DNA from: Chloroflexi bacterium UBA4730
GTDB lineage: Bacteria; Chloroflexota; Limnocylindria; P2-11E
Reading direction: 5' to 3'
Assembly (NCBI GenBank): GCA_002404155.1
Contig: DHJC01000023.1
Location: 14,293-73,378 of the forward strand
DNA length: 59,086 nucleotides
The notes beneath the pieces were generated by a model. It did no database searches, had not been told where the DNA came from, and worked only from the letters and a program-made list of their open reading frames with translations. Below are positions 1 through 7,524 of the stretch, piece after piece. Made by a program: the position numbers and the translations under genes. Position 1 is the first letter of the stretch. The number at the start of each line of letters is the position of its first letter.

Positions 1-266
1 TCGAGGACATCCTCGCCGGGGTCCACGGCTCGATCGCCGCGCGCACCGTCGCCCTCGTCCGGCGCGTCGGCGCCGAGTCCGAGGTGACCTTCACCGGCGG
101 GGTCTCGCGCAACGTCGGCATCGTGAAGGCGGTCGAGGGGAAGCTCGCCATGCATGTGAACGTCAGCCCCGACTCGCACTACACCGGCGCGCTCGGCGCG
201 GCGATCTTCGCGATGGAGCGGGTCGTCGCCGGCCCGGCCGTGACCGGCCGGGAGGTGCTCGCATGA
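1..266 (+). CDS. bcrA: Benzoyl-CoA reductase ATPase subunit A-like (BcrA/BadF), 3' fragment
   Basis: Partial gene entering from the left edge; the reading frame begins at base 3 and gives the last 87 residues. The fragment has the C-terminal ASKHA ATPase signature TFTGGVSRN and then SPDSHYTGALGAAIFA, as in the BadF/BadG/BcrA/BcrD family. These subunits hydrolyse ATP to drive electrons to the ring-reducing BcrBC subunits of class I benzoyl-CoA reductase. Its TGA overlaps the ATG of the next gene (ATGA). The A assignment rests on the bcrA-bcrD order known from class I operons; most of the protein lies outside the window. An activator of a 2-hydroxyacyl-CoA dehydratase is the main alternative, made less likely by the oah, dch and had neighbours. 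Confidence 0.8.
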   Translation, partial: EDILAGVHGSIAARTVALVRRVGAESEVTFTGGVSRNVGIVKAVEGKLAMHVNVSPDSHYTGALGAAIFAMERVVAGPAVTGREVLA

Positions 267-1066
267 CGCTCGTCGCCGGTATCGACATGGGTTCCCGCAG
301 CGCGAAGTGCGTCCTCATCGAGGGTGACGCGATCGTCGGGACCGGGCTCGCCCGCATGAAGCCCGACTTCGCGGGACTCGCGAACGATGTCCTCGAGCTC
401 GCGCTCGCGAAGGCCGGACGGCAGCCGGACGACGTCGCCTACATCGCGACGACCGGCCTCGGCCGCTACAACGTGCCCCACCGCGACATCCAGATCACTG
501 ACATCACCTGCGTCGCACGCGGCGCGGCCCACCTCTTCCCCGGTACCCGATCGGTCATCGACATCGGCGCCCAGACGACGCGCGCGATGCGCGTGCAGTC
601 GGGTGGGCACGTCGTGGAGTTCCGGTCGAACGACAAGTGCGCCGCCGGGGCCGGTGGGTTCGCCGAGCGGGCGGCGCGATACCTCGAGGTGACGCTCGAC
701 GACCTCGGCGACCTCTCGCTCCAGGCCGACGGGGCCGAGACCTTCACCTCGGTGTGCGCCGTCTTCGCCGAGTCAGAGATCATCAACCTCGTCACGGCGG
801 GCACGAGCATCCCGAACATCGTCCGCGGGATCCACAACTCGCTCTCCGAGAAGGCGTTCCAGCTTCTCAAGCGGGTCGGCCTCGAGGCGGAGCTCACGTT
901 CGTCGGCGGCATGGCCCTGCAGAAGGGTCAGGTGAGGTCCCTCGAGGAGGCGCTCGGCGTGCCGGTGAATGTCTCCGCCGATCCGGATCTCGTCGCGGCG
1001 CTCGGCGCCGCGCTCCTCGGGCGGCAGCGCTACGAGGGCCGCGCGCAGCAGGAGACGGCGGCATGA
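263..1066 (+). CDS. bcrD: Benzoyl-CoA reductase ATPase subunit D (BcrD/BadG-like)
   Basis: 267-aa ASKHA ATPase, close to the length of BcrD/BadG (about 280). An N-terminal phosphate-binding loop (GIDMGSRSAK, residues 6-15) is followed by DIGAQTTRA (100-108) and a C-terminal FVGGMALQKG/ALGAALLG adenosine-binding region. Cys126 (NDKCAAGAGGF) and Cys165 (SVCAVFAESE) are the positions that in this family ligate the [4Fe-4S] cluster bridging the A and D subunits. The role inferred is ATP-driven electron transfer for dearomatisation of benzoyl-CoA in the cytoplasm. It overlaps bcrA by 4 bases and the following hydratase-fold gene by 4 bases, so it sits inside one operon. The B and C subunits must lie upstream of the window if the enzyme is complete. 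Confidence 0.82.
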   Translation: MTLVAGIDMGSRSAKCVLIEGDAIVGTGLARMKPDFAGLANDVLELALAKAGRQPDDVAYIATTGLGRYNVPHRDIQITDITCVARGAAHLFPGTRSVIDIGAQTTRAMRVQSGGHVVEFRSNDKCAAGAGGFAERAARYLEVTLDDLGDLSLQADGAETFTSVCAVFAESEIINLVTAGTSIPNIVRGIHNSLSEKAFQLLKRVGLEAELTFVGGMALQKGQVRSLEEALGVPVNVSADPDLVAALGAALLGRQRYEGRAQQETAA

Positions 1067-2022
1067 GCGACTTCACCGACATCGGCTACGTGACGCGCGA
1101 CTGGGTCGCCACCGTCACCATCCGCCGGCCGAAGGCCCACAACGCGTATACCTCGCACACCCTCACCGAGCTCGCGACCGCGTTCCGCCTCGCGGCCGAG
1201 GACGACGGCGTCGCCGTGATCGTCCTCACCGGCGACGGCGAGAAGGCGTTCTGCACCGGCGGCGACGTGAAGGAGTACGCCGAGACGTACACGAAGCGGC
1301 CGCACGAGTACTGGAAGTACATGAATCGCTTCGCCGACACGATCGAGGCGATCACGCAGTCGGGGAAGCCGACGATCGCGCGGGTGAACGGCATGGCCGT
1401 CGGCGGCGGGAACGAGCTCAACCTCGCCTGCGACCTCACGATCGCGGCGGATCACGCGCGCTTCCGTCAGGTCGGGGTGCAGGTCGGGAGCGTCGCGGCC
1501 GGCGGCGCGACCCAATGGCTCGCGCTCACGATCGGTGAAAAGCGCGCGCGCCAGATGCTCATGACCTGTGAGTGGGTCGATGCGAAGACCGCGCTCGAGT
1601 GGGGCCTCGTGAACGAGGTCGTCCCCGCAGCCGAGCTCGATGCGGCCGTCGCACGCCTCGCAGCAAAGCTCGTCGACACCTTCCCCGAGTGCATGCGCTA
1701 CACGAAGGCCCAGGCGAACTTCCTCAAGGACTTCGTCTGGTCGTCGACCGTCGCGCATGCGAAGGACTGGCTGTCGGTGCACTTCGGCGCGCTCGAGCCG
1801 TACGAGGGGATGAGCGCGTTCGCCCAGAAGCGGACGGCCGGCAGGGTCACGCTCCGCGAGCGCGCCCGCGACGGCGGCTCGAGCGAGTACCTCTGGGGAC
1901 CGTACGTCTCGACCTGCCCGGCCTGCGGCGCCGAGGGGCTGCCCGCGTCGTTCACCCACTGCGGCCGGTGCGGGCGCGCGCTCGCGGCAGTGCCGGCAGA
2001 GCCCGACCATGCTCGCGCCTAG
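1063..2022 (+). CDS. oah: 6-oxocyclohex-1-ene-1-carbonyl-CoA hydrolase-like protein (Oah/BamA) with C-terminal zinc ribbon
   Basis: 319-aa crotonase-fold enzyme; the ATG at 1063 overlaps the bcrD stop (ATGA). It shows features of the ring-opening hydrolase Oah/BamA rather than of an ordinary enoyl-CoA hydratase: FCTGGDVKEYAE (63-74), GGGNELNLACD (114-124), GSVAAGGATQWL (142-153) and TFPECM (206-211). It lacks the roughly 45-residue insertion that I recall between the active site and TFPECM in Oah of Thauera. Residues 285-303 carry CPAC-x11-CGRC, a zinc-ribbon pattern added after the crotonase domain, which I do not know from BamA. The role inferred is hydrolytic cleavage of the 6-oxo ring product of Had to 3-hydroxypimeloyl-CoA. 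A divergent hydratase with another substrate remains possible. Confidence 0.68.
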   Translation: MSDFTDIGYVTRDWVATVTIRRPKAHNAYTSHTLTELATAFRLAAEDDGVAVIVLTGDGEKAFCTGGDVKEYAETYTKRPHEYWKYMNRFADTIEAITQSGKPTIARVNGMAVGGGNELNLACDLTIAADHARFRQVGVQVGSVAAGGATQWLALTIGEKRARQMLMTCEWVDAKTALEWGLVNEVVPAAELDAAVARLAAKLVDTFPECMRYTKAQANFLKDFVWSSTVAHAKDWLSVHFGALEPYEGMSAFAQKRTAGRVTLRERARDGGSSEYLWGPYVSTCPACGAEGLPASFTHCGRCGRALAAVPAEPDHARA

Positions 2023-2788
2023 CGTCGCGCCCCCGGTCGCGGCGCTCCCGCTTGCCGGGAAGGTCGCGCTCGTCACCGGCGGCTCGCGCGGCATCGGCCG
2101 CGCGATCGCCCTCGACCTCGCGCGGCACGGCGCCGACGTCGCGTTCACGTTCGCGAAGGACGAGGCGGCGGCGGCGTCCGTCTCGCGCGAGGCCGACGCC
2201 GCGGATCAGCGCGCCGTCGCGCTCCGCGCCGACGGGCGGTCCGACGGCGACGTGCGGCTCGCCGTCGCCGCCGCGGTCGACCGGTTCGGCGCCCTCGACA
2301 TCCTCGTGAACAACGCCGGCATCACGCACGACCGGGTCATCTGGAAGATGACCGACGCCGAGTGGAACGACGTCCTCGACGCCGACCTCACCGCCTGCTT
2401 TCGCTACATGCGCGCGGCCATCCCGATCTTCCGCGAACGCGGGGGCGGGCGCATCGTGAGCATCTCGTCGATCAACGCGCAGCGCGGGAAGTTCGGCCAG
2501 GCGAACTACACCGCGTCGAAGGCCGGGATCATCGGCCTCTCGAAGACCGTCGCGCGCGAGGTCGGCCAGTACGGCATCACGGTGAACGTCATCACGCCGG
2601 GCCTCATCGCGACGCAGCTCGTCGCGGCGGCGCCGGAGGAGGTCCGGACGAAGGCGCTCGCGGAGATCGTCCTCGGCCGCCTCGGCGCGCCGGAGGACGT
2701 CGCGGCCCTCGTCACGTTCCTCGCGTCGGACCGGGCTCGCCACATCACCGGCGCCGTCATCCCGGTCGACGGCGGCCAATACCTTTAG
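2009..2788 (+). CDS. SDR family oxidoreductase (FabG-like; candidate 3-hydroxypimeloyl-CoA dehydrogenase)
   Basis: 259-aa classical short-chain dehydrogenase: TGGSRGIG cofactor loop near residue 24, NNAG, catalytic Ser in SISSINAQ, YTASK, and the C-terminal ITGAVIPVDGG. The closest general type is 3-oxoacyl-ACP or acetoacetyl-CoA reductase. The ATG at 2009 lies 14 bases inside the upstream oah gene, so the two are probably translationally coupled. Inside a benzoyl-CoA operon a beta-hydroxyacyl-CoA oxidation step just after ring cleavage is the likely job, but the family alone does not fix the substrate. Confidence 0.8.
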   Translation: MLAPSVAPPVAALPLAGKVALVTGGSRGIGRAIALDLARHGADVAFTFAKDEAAAASVSREADAADQRAVALRADGRSDGDVRLAVAAAVDRFGALDILVNNAGITHDRVIWKMTDAEWNDVLDADLTACFRYMRAAIPIFRERGGGRIVSISSINAQRGKFGQANYTASKAGIIGLSKTVAREVGQYGITVNVITPGLIATQLVAAAPEEVRTKALAEIVLGRLGAPEDVAALVTFLASDRARHITGAVIPVDGGQYL

Positions 2789-2799
2789 GGAGGATCCAG

Positions 2800-3234
2800 A
2801 TGCGGATCATCGATCGGTTCTCGCGCGAACACGATGCCTTCGTGGTCCAGCTCGACGGCCTGCGGGCCGACGTCGCCCGCGGCGGAGACGTGCGGGCCGC
2901 GATCGAGGGGATGCGCGTCCTCGCGGAGCCCCTGCTGAAACACGCCGCGAACGAGGAGGCCCTCCTCTTCCCGGATCTCGTCCTGAAGCTCGGCGGCGAG
3001 ACGGGCGGGCCGGTCGGCGTCCTGCGCGAGGAGCACGTGATCATCCACGGGCAGGTGGACCACCTATCGGCCGAGCCGACGCGCGCCGCGTTCGATCAGG
3101 TCTTCACGGCCTTCGACAAGATCCTCCGCGAGCACATCGCGAAGGAGGAGGAGGTCGTCTTCCCGTTGTCGGCCCAGCTCCTCGGCGACGAGCGGCTGAG
3201 CGAGATGAACGAGGAGATCCCGGCCGCGGTCTAG
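2800..3234 (+). CDS. Hemerythrin-like domain protein
   Basis: 144-aa four-helix hemerythrin protein. Histidine/acid ligands fall in the expected order: EHDAF near residue 10, LLKHAANEE, EEHVIIHGQVDH and REHIAKEEEVVFP. Hemerythrins bind a di-iron centre and sense or bind O2, NO or related oxidants. The start ATG follows a good GGGAGGA ribosome site that begins on the stop codon of the SDR. It is the last plus-strand gene of the bcr operon, and its TAG overlaps the stop of the convergent dch gene. In this setting protection of the oxygen-labile reductase, or sensing of oxygen, is a reasonable inference. Confidence 0.85.
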   Translation: MRIIDRFSREHDAFVVQLDGLRADVARGGDVRAAIEGMRVLAEPLLKHAANEEALLFPDLVLKLGGETGGPVGVLREEHVIIHGQVDHLSAEPTRAAFDQVFTAFDKILREHIAKEEEVVFPLSAQLLGDERLSEMNEEIPAAV

Positions 3235-4010
3235 TGGTGGGTCCAGCGGGGCGGGCGCTTCTCGAGGAACGCGCGCAGCCCCTCCTGCGCGTCGGCGGAG
3301 CCGGGTAGCGCGTCGACGGACAGGGCATTCGCTCGGTCGATGGCCCCACGGAGCGCGTCGGTCGAGACGCGGAGGGATCGGCGGCCGAGCGCGACGGCCG
3401 CGGCGCTCTTCTGCTCGAAGCCCGCGGCGACCTTCTCGGCCTCGGCGCGCAGGTCGGCGGCGGGCACGCTCCGCCAGACGAGGCCCCACGCGGCCGCGTC
3501 GGCGCCCGAGATCGGATCGCCGGTGAGGACGAGCGCGGCCGCGCGCTGACGGCCCACGACGAGCGGGAAGAGGGCGGCGCCGACCGGCGGCACGACCGCG
3601 AGCGTGATCTCGGGGGTCCCGATGCGCGCGTCGTCGGCCACGATCGCGAGGTCGCACAGCGCGACGAGCTCGCACGCACCGCCGAGCGCGGCGCCGTGGA
3701 CGACCGCCATGACCGGGGCGTCGCCCTCGAGCACGGCCGCGGCGACGCGGGTGAAGGCGTCGAGCATCGGGCCGATCGCGTCGCCCATGTGCTCCCCGAC
3801 ATCGACGCCCGCCGAGAAACCGCGGCCGGCGCCATCGAGCACGATGAGCCGAAGCGTCCCGTCGGTGCGCAGCTCGCGGAGCGCCGCCTCGAGCTCGGCC
3901 ATCAGGGCCATGTTCAGCACGTTGAGCGGCGGCCGGTCGAGCGTGACCCAGGCGACGCCGCCGTCGCGCCGGACGCGAACCTGCTCGGCCACGGTCTCCA
4001 CGGCCTCCAT
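3231..4010 (-). CDS. dch: Cyclohexa-1,5-diene-1-carbonyl-CoA hydratase (Dch-like crotonase)
   Basis: 259 aa from the chosen ATG at 4010, matching the 258-aa length of Dch; a second ATG at 4064 would add 18 residues. Dch-like traits are LDRPPLNVLN near the N-terminus, FSAGVDVGEHMGD, HGAALGGACELVALCD (oxyanion hole), GTPEITLAVVPP and the C-terminal AFLEKRPPRW. The enzyme adds water to the diene produced by benzoyl-CoA reductase, giving 6-hydroxycyclohex-1-ene-1-carbonyl-CoA. It is transcribed away from had with a 123-base shared control region, and convergent with the bcr operon. A generic enoyl-CoA hydratase would also fit the fold, but the C-terminus and context favour Dch. Confidence 0.75.
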   Translation of the reverse strand: MEAVETVAEQVRVRRDGGVAWVTLDRPPLNVLNMALMAELEAALRELRTDGTLRLIVLDGAGRGFSAGVDVGEHMGDAIGPMLDAFTRVAAAVLEGDAPVMAVVHGAALGGACELVALCDLAIVADDARIGTPEITLAVVPPVGAALFPLVVGRQRAAALVLTGDPISGADAAAWGLVWRSVPAADLRAEAEKVAAGFEQKSAAAVALGRRSLRVSTDALRGAIDRANALSVDALPGSADAQEGLRAFLEKRPPRWTHH

Positions 4011-4133
4011 CCTGGGTGCCGATCGTGTCCATCCGCCTTCCGGCACCGCCCCGACGGTGGCCATCCTGACACAGGCCGGACATCCTCCGTCGGTACCGTC
4101 GGCAGTGAGGTCGTGCTCCTCGGGAGGCTGCGG

Positions 4134-5213
4134 ATGCCCATCGATACCTCGCCGGTCCTCGACGCGAAGAGCGAGTGGCTGCCACCCACGATGCGGGCGG
4201 CGGCCTTCGTCGGAGGCGGGAAGCCGCTCGAGCTGCGCACGGTGTCGCGCCCCGAGCCGGGACCGGGAGAGCTTCTGGTGCGCGTCGTCGCGTGCGGGCT
4301 CTGCCACTCCGACCTCCATTACCTCGACCACGGGACGCCGACGTTCAAAGAGCCGCCGGTGATCCTCGGGCACGAGATCGCCGGCGTCGTCGTCCGGACC
4401 GGTGAGGGTGTCGGTCCGGAGTGGATCGACCAGGGGGTCGTCCTCTCCTCCATCTCGACCTGCGGCGAGTGCGTCGCGTGCCGCACGGGTCGCGAGAACC
4501 AGTGCGCGAAACAGAAGATGATCGGCAACTCGCAGGACGGGGGGTTCGCCGAGTACGTCGTCTGGCCGGCCCGCGACTCGTTCCCGCTCCCGTCGGAGCT
4601 GCCGCTCGAGGACGCCGCGGTCATCGCCGACGCGCTCACGACCGCCTATCACGCGGTCGTCCGTCGTGGTCGCCTCGTCGCGGGCGAGACCGTCGCGATC
4701 TTCGGCTGCGGCGGCGTCGGCCTCTCCGCCGTCCAGGTCGCCGCGCTCACGGGCGCGCGGGTCATCGCGATCGACATCGATCCGAAGAAGCTCGAGCTCG
4801 CCCGCGCGTTCGGCGCGGAGCTCACGTTCGACGCCACGGATCCGGACCTCGTGAAGGCGCTGAAGCGGGCGACCTCCGGCGGCCCCGATCTCGCGATCGA
4901 GGCCGTCGGCAAGCCCGAGGTGCAGGAGCAGGCACTCTCGGTCGTGCGCACCGGCGGTCGGCTCGTGCTCCTCGGCTTCGCCGCGAAGCCGATGTCCGTC
5001 CAGGGCGGCCGAGTGACGTTCCGGGAGCTCGAGATCATCGGCACCCTCGGCTGCCGCAACATCGACTTCCCCGTCGTCATCGACCTCGTCCGGCGCGGCA
5101 AGCTCGCGATCACGCCGCTCGTCTCACATCGCCATCGGCTCGAGGAGGTGAACGCCGGCTTCGACGCGCTCCGCGCGGGCGTCGGCATCCGTCACATCGT
5201 CGTGATGGAGTAG
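4134..5213 (+). CDS. had: 6-hydroxycyclohex-1-ene-1-carbonyl-CoA dehydrogenase-like zinc alcohol dehydrogenase (Had)
   Basis: 359-aa medium-chain dehydrogenase. Catalytic zinc ligands are Cys57 (CGLCHSD) and His80-Glu81 (GHE); structural zinc cysteines are 110, 113, 116 and 124; the NAD loop is GCGGVG at 191-196. The start ATG at 4134 has GGGAGG seven bases upstream. Had oxidises the 6-hydroxy product of Dch to the 6-oxo thioester that Oah hydrolyses, so bcr, dch, had and oah would form one route. The enzyme family is broad; the substrate is inferred from its neighbours. Confidence 0.72.
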   Translation: MPIDTSPVLDAKSEWLPPTMRAAAFVGGGKPLELRTVSRPEPGPGELLVRVVACGLCHSDLHYLDHGTPTFKEPPVILGHEIAGVVVRTGEGVGPEWIDQGVVLSSISTCGECVACRTGRENQCAKQKMIGNSQDGGFAEYVVWPARDSFPLPSELPLEDAAVIADALTTAYHAVVRRGRLVAGETVAIFGCGGVGLSAVQVAALTGARVIAIDIDPKKLELARAFGAELTFDATDPDLVKALKRATSGGPDLAIEAVGKPEVQEQALSVVRTGGRLVLLGFAAKPMSVQGGRVTFRELEIIGTLGCRNIDFPVVIDLVRRGKLAITPLVSHRHRLEEVNAGFDALRAGVGIRHIVVME

Positions 5214-5273
5214 CGGTCTTGTGAGGGCGTGCCGCGGCCGTTCTATCGGCGACGCCGAGTGGCTCCGGCCGCG

Positions 5274-5720
5274 CTAGTCCGCGCGATACGGCCGGACGAT
5301 ACGCATGAAGCGACCCGGGTCCGCGGCCTCCCAGCCGAACTTCGCGTAGAGGCCGCTCGCGTCGCGCGTCGCGAGCACGAACATCCGCTGGACCTGGAGG
5401 TCCGGGTGCGCTGCGACGGTGCCGACGAGCCACTCGCCAAGCCCGCGGCTGCGGTAGCGCGGGAGGACGAAGACGTCGCAGAGCCATGCGAACGTGGCGC
5501 CGTCGGTCACCACCCGCGCGAAGCCGGCCAGCGTCGCTCGGCCGGTCGAGGGATCGCCGTCGAAGAGCCCGAAATTCAGCGAGCTCGAGATTGCGCGCTC
5601 GACGATCTCGCGCGGAATGCCCGTCGACCAGTACGCCTCGTCGCGTAGGAACCGCCAGATGGCGTCCACATCGAGATGCGACGGATCCGTCGAGATCGTG
5701 AATCCATCGCGAGCCCACAT
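5274..5720 (-). CDS. GNAT family N-acetyltransferase
   Basis: 148-aa acetyltransferase with the acetyl-CoA binding motif FVLPRYRSRGLGEWLV and the late GLYAKFGWEAA strand-helix typical of GNATs. It starts at ATG 5720, divergent from the EamA transporter 51 bases away. The acceptor substrate cannot be read from the sequence. Its pattern resembles the small YjhH/Rv-type single-domain GNATs. Confidence 0.85.
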   Translation of the reverse strand: MWARDGFTISTDPSHLDVDAIWRFLRDEAYWSTGIPREIVERAISSSLNFGLFDGDPSTGRATLAGFARVVTDGATFAWLCDVFVLPRYRSRGLGEWLVGTVAAHPDLQVQRMFVLATRDASGLYAKFGWEAADPGRFMRIVRPYRAD

Positions 5721-5771
5721 GCGTCGCAGTTTACGGTCGCCAACTGCCGTTGACCGATAGCATCGCCGTTG

Positions 5772-6722
5772 ATGCCGACGCCGCGTAGCGCATCTCCGCT
5801 CGCGATCTGGTCCGCGCTCGGCGCGGTGTACGTCATCTGGGGCTCCACGTACCTCGCGATCGCGATCGCGGTGCAGACGCTGCCGCCGCTCTTCTCCGCG
5901 GGACTGCGGTTCTGCCTCGCCGGCCTCGTGCTCCTCGGCTTCATCGCGGTCCGTCGCGGGCTGCGCGTCGGGCGCGAGCAGCTCATCGGCGCGGCGATCG
6001 TCGGCCTGCTCCTGATCGTCGGCGGGAACGGGTTCGTCGTCCTCGCGGAGCGGACGGTCCCGTCCGGCTTGACCGCGCTGATCATCGCGTCGGTCCCGCT
6101 TTGGATCGTGATCTTCCGCCGCATCGCCGGCGATCGGATCCACGTGTCGACGTTCATCGGCGTTGCCGTCGGGTTCGCCGGCGTCGCGTTCCTGGTCGTG
6201 CCGCGTGGGTCGAGCGGCGAGGTTGACGGGGGCGGGCTGCTCCTGCTTTTCGTCGCGACGATCTCGTGGGCCCTCGGGACGTTCCTCTCGCCGCGGCTGC
6301 GGATGCCGCGCGACGCGCTCCTCTCGACGGGCATCCAGCAGCTCGCCGGCGGGATCGTCCTCGTCGCATCCGGAACGGCGATGGGGGAGCTCGCGCACCT
6401 CGAGCCCGCGACGTGGTCGACGAGATCGCTCCTCGCGATGGCTTACCTGGTCGTGTTCGGCTCGCTCGTCGCGTTCACCGCGTACAGCTGGCTGCTCCAA
6501 CACGCTTCGGTGTCGCTCGTCTCGACGTACGCGTACGTGAACCCCGTCGTCGCGGTGTTCCTCGGGGCGCTCGTCCTCGCGGAGCCGATCACGCCGTCGA
6601 TCGTCATCGGCGCCGCGATCATCATCGCCGCGGTCGCGTTCATCGTGACCCGCGAGGGGGCCCGGCAACGCGCCGCGAGCGCGACCGACGAGCCGCGCGC
6701 CGCCGCGAGCGAGGCGGATTAG
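5772..6722 (+). CDS. EamA/DMT family transporter (RhaT/YedA type)
   Basis: 316-aa inner-membrane protein with about ten hydrophobic helices and the two EamA repeats; the first begins YVIWGSTYLAI and the second ISWALGTFLS. The family exports metabolites and amino acids by secondary transport; the cargo here is unknown. ATG at 5772 was taken over the TTG directly in front of it. The stop is one base before the GTG of the next gene, suggesting co-transcription. Confidence 0.85.
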   Translation: MPTPRSASPLAIWSALGAVYVIWGSTYLAIAIAVQTLPPLFSAGLRFCLAGLVLLGFIAVRRGLRVGREQLIGAAIVGLLLIVGGNGFVVLAERTVPSGLTALIIASVPLWIVIFRRIAGDRIHVSTFIGVAVGFAGVAFLVVPRGSSGEVDGGGLLLLFVATISWALGTFLSPRLRMPRDALLSTGIQQLAGGIVLVASGTAMGELAHLEPATWSTRSLLAMAYLVVFGSLVAFTAYSWLLQHASVSLVSTYAYVNPVVAVFLGALVLAEPITPSIVIGAAIIIAAVAFIVTREGARQRAASATDEPRAAASEAD

Positions 6723-6723
6723 C

Positions 6724-7485
6724 GTGGCGGCAATGGATCCGGACATGTTCATCGAGGAGCTCTGGGGCTACGCGCGCGAGCTCGAGATGCGCGAGCACCC
6801 GTGGTTCAAGGGCGTCGTCGAGCACCGCTGGACGCGCGAGCAGATCGTCCTCGGCGAGATACAGCACTACCTCCGGGTGAGCCAGAACCCGGTCTTCTTC
6901 GGTTACATCGTCACGAATGTCGCGGCCGAGAAGAACTACGACCTCATGCCGATCGTCATGGAGAACTTCATGGAGGAGCTCGGCGGCGAGCGAACCCACG
7001 TCGACGTGATGCTGCAGATGCTCGAAGAGGCCGGCATGGACAAGACCGCCGCGGATCGCGCGGAGCGCGCCCCGGGAACGATGGCCGCGATCGAGATGAT
7101 CGTTGGCGGCTGCCAGCGGCGGAGCGCGCTCGAGGGCATCGCCCTCCTCAGCTTCGTCGAGGCGATGCACGGTGGCGCGAAGGGCGCGGCGGCGGGCATG
7201 TACCAGGCGCTCACCGGCCATTACGGCTTCTCGAAGCGCGCCGCCGCGACCTACGAGCTGCACGCCGAGCAGGACGCTGGGCACGGTGATCGCCAGATCG
7301 ACGCGATCCGCCGATTCGCGCGCGACCTGGAGACCCAGCGGCGTGTGCGTGCGGCGGTGAAGCTCGGCCTCAACGCGTTCAACTTCGAATGGGACGGCCA
7401 CGTCCAGGCGATGACCGGGAAGCGCGAGTATTGGAGCGGCAGGGCGCCGATCACGCTCGACGTCCCGACGTTCAGGCTCCCGTAG
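6724..7485 (+). CDS. PqqC/TenA-like (heme-oxygenase-like fold) protein
   Basis: 253-aa all-helical protein of the PqqC/TenA/HDO superfamily: WGYARELEMREHPWFKGV, GEIQHYLRVSQNPVFFGY, ENFMEELGGERTHVDV and TYELHAEQDAGHGDRQID hold the acidic and histidine positions used by di-iron or cofactor-free oxygenase members. No pqq genes are present, so pyrroloquinoline quinone synthesis is not supported; an iron-dependent oxidase of unknown substrate is more likely. The start is GTG 6724, with ATG 6733 as alternative. It follows the EamA gene with a one-base gap. Confidence 0.7.
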   Translation: MAAMDPDMFIEELWGYARELEMREHPWFKGVVEHRWTREQIVLGEIQHYLRVSQNPVFFGYIVTNVAAEKNYDLMPIVMENFMEELGGERTHVDVMLQMLEEAGMDKTAADRAERAPGTMAAIEMIVGGCQRRSALEGIALLSFVEAMHGGAKGAAAGMYQALTGHYGFSKRAAATYELHAEQDAGHGDRQIDAIRRFARDLETQRRVRAAVKLGLNAFNFEWDGHVQAMTGKREYWSGRAPITLDVPTFRLP

Positions 7486-7524
7486 GTCCCGTACCCCTGC
7501 AGGCGGTCCGCGTGCGACGCGGCG

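Noticed and set aside
637..1062. 142-codon extension in front of the oah-like gene
   Set aside because: Runs in another frame through bcrD; the ATG at 1063 gives an ATGA overlap and a proper crotonase N-terminus.
4011..4652. N-terminal extension of dch to 473 codons
   Set aside because: It would cross the had gene; the 259-aa form has the normal Dch length.
5721..6752. N-terminal extension of the GNAT gene to 492 codons
   Set aside because: The extra part is the reverse complement of the EamA gene, a highly charged nonsense sequence; GNAT homologues begin near 5720.
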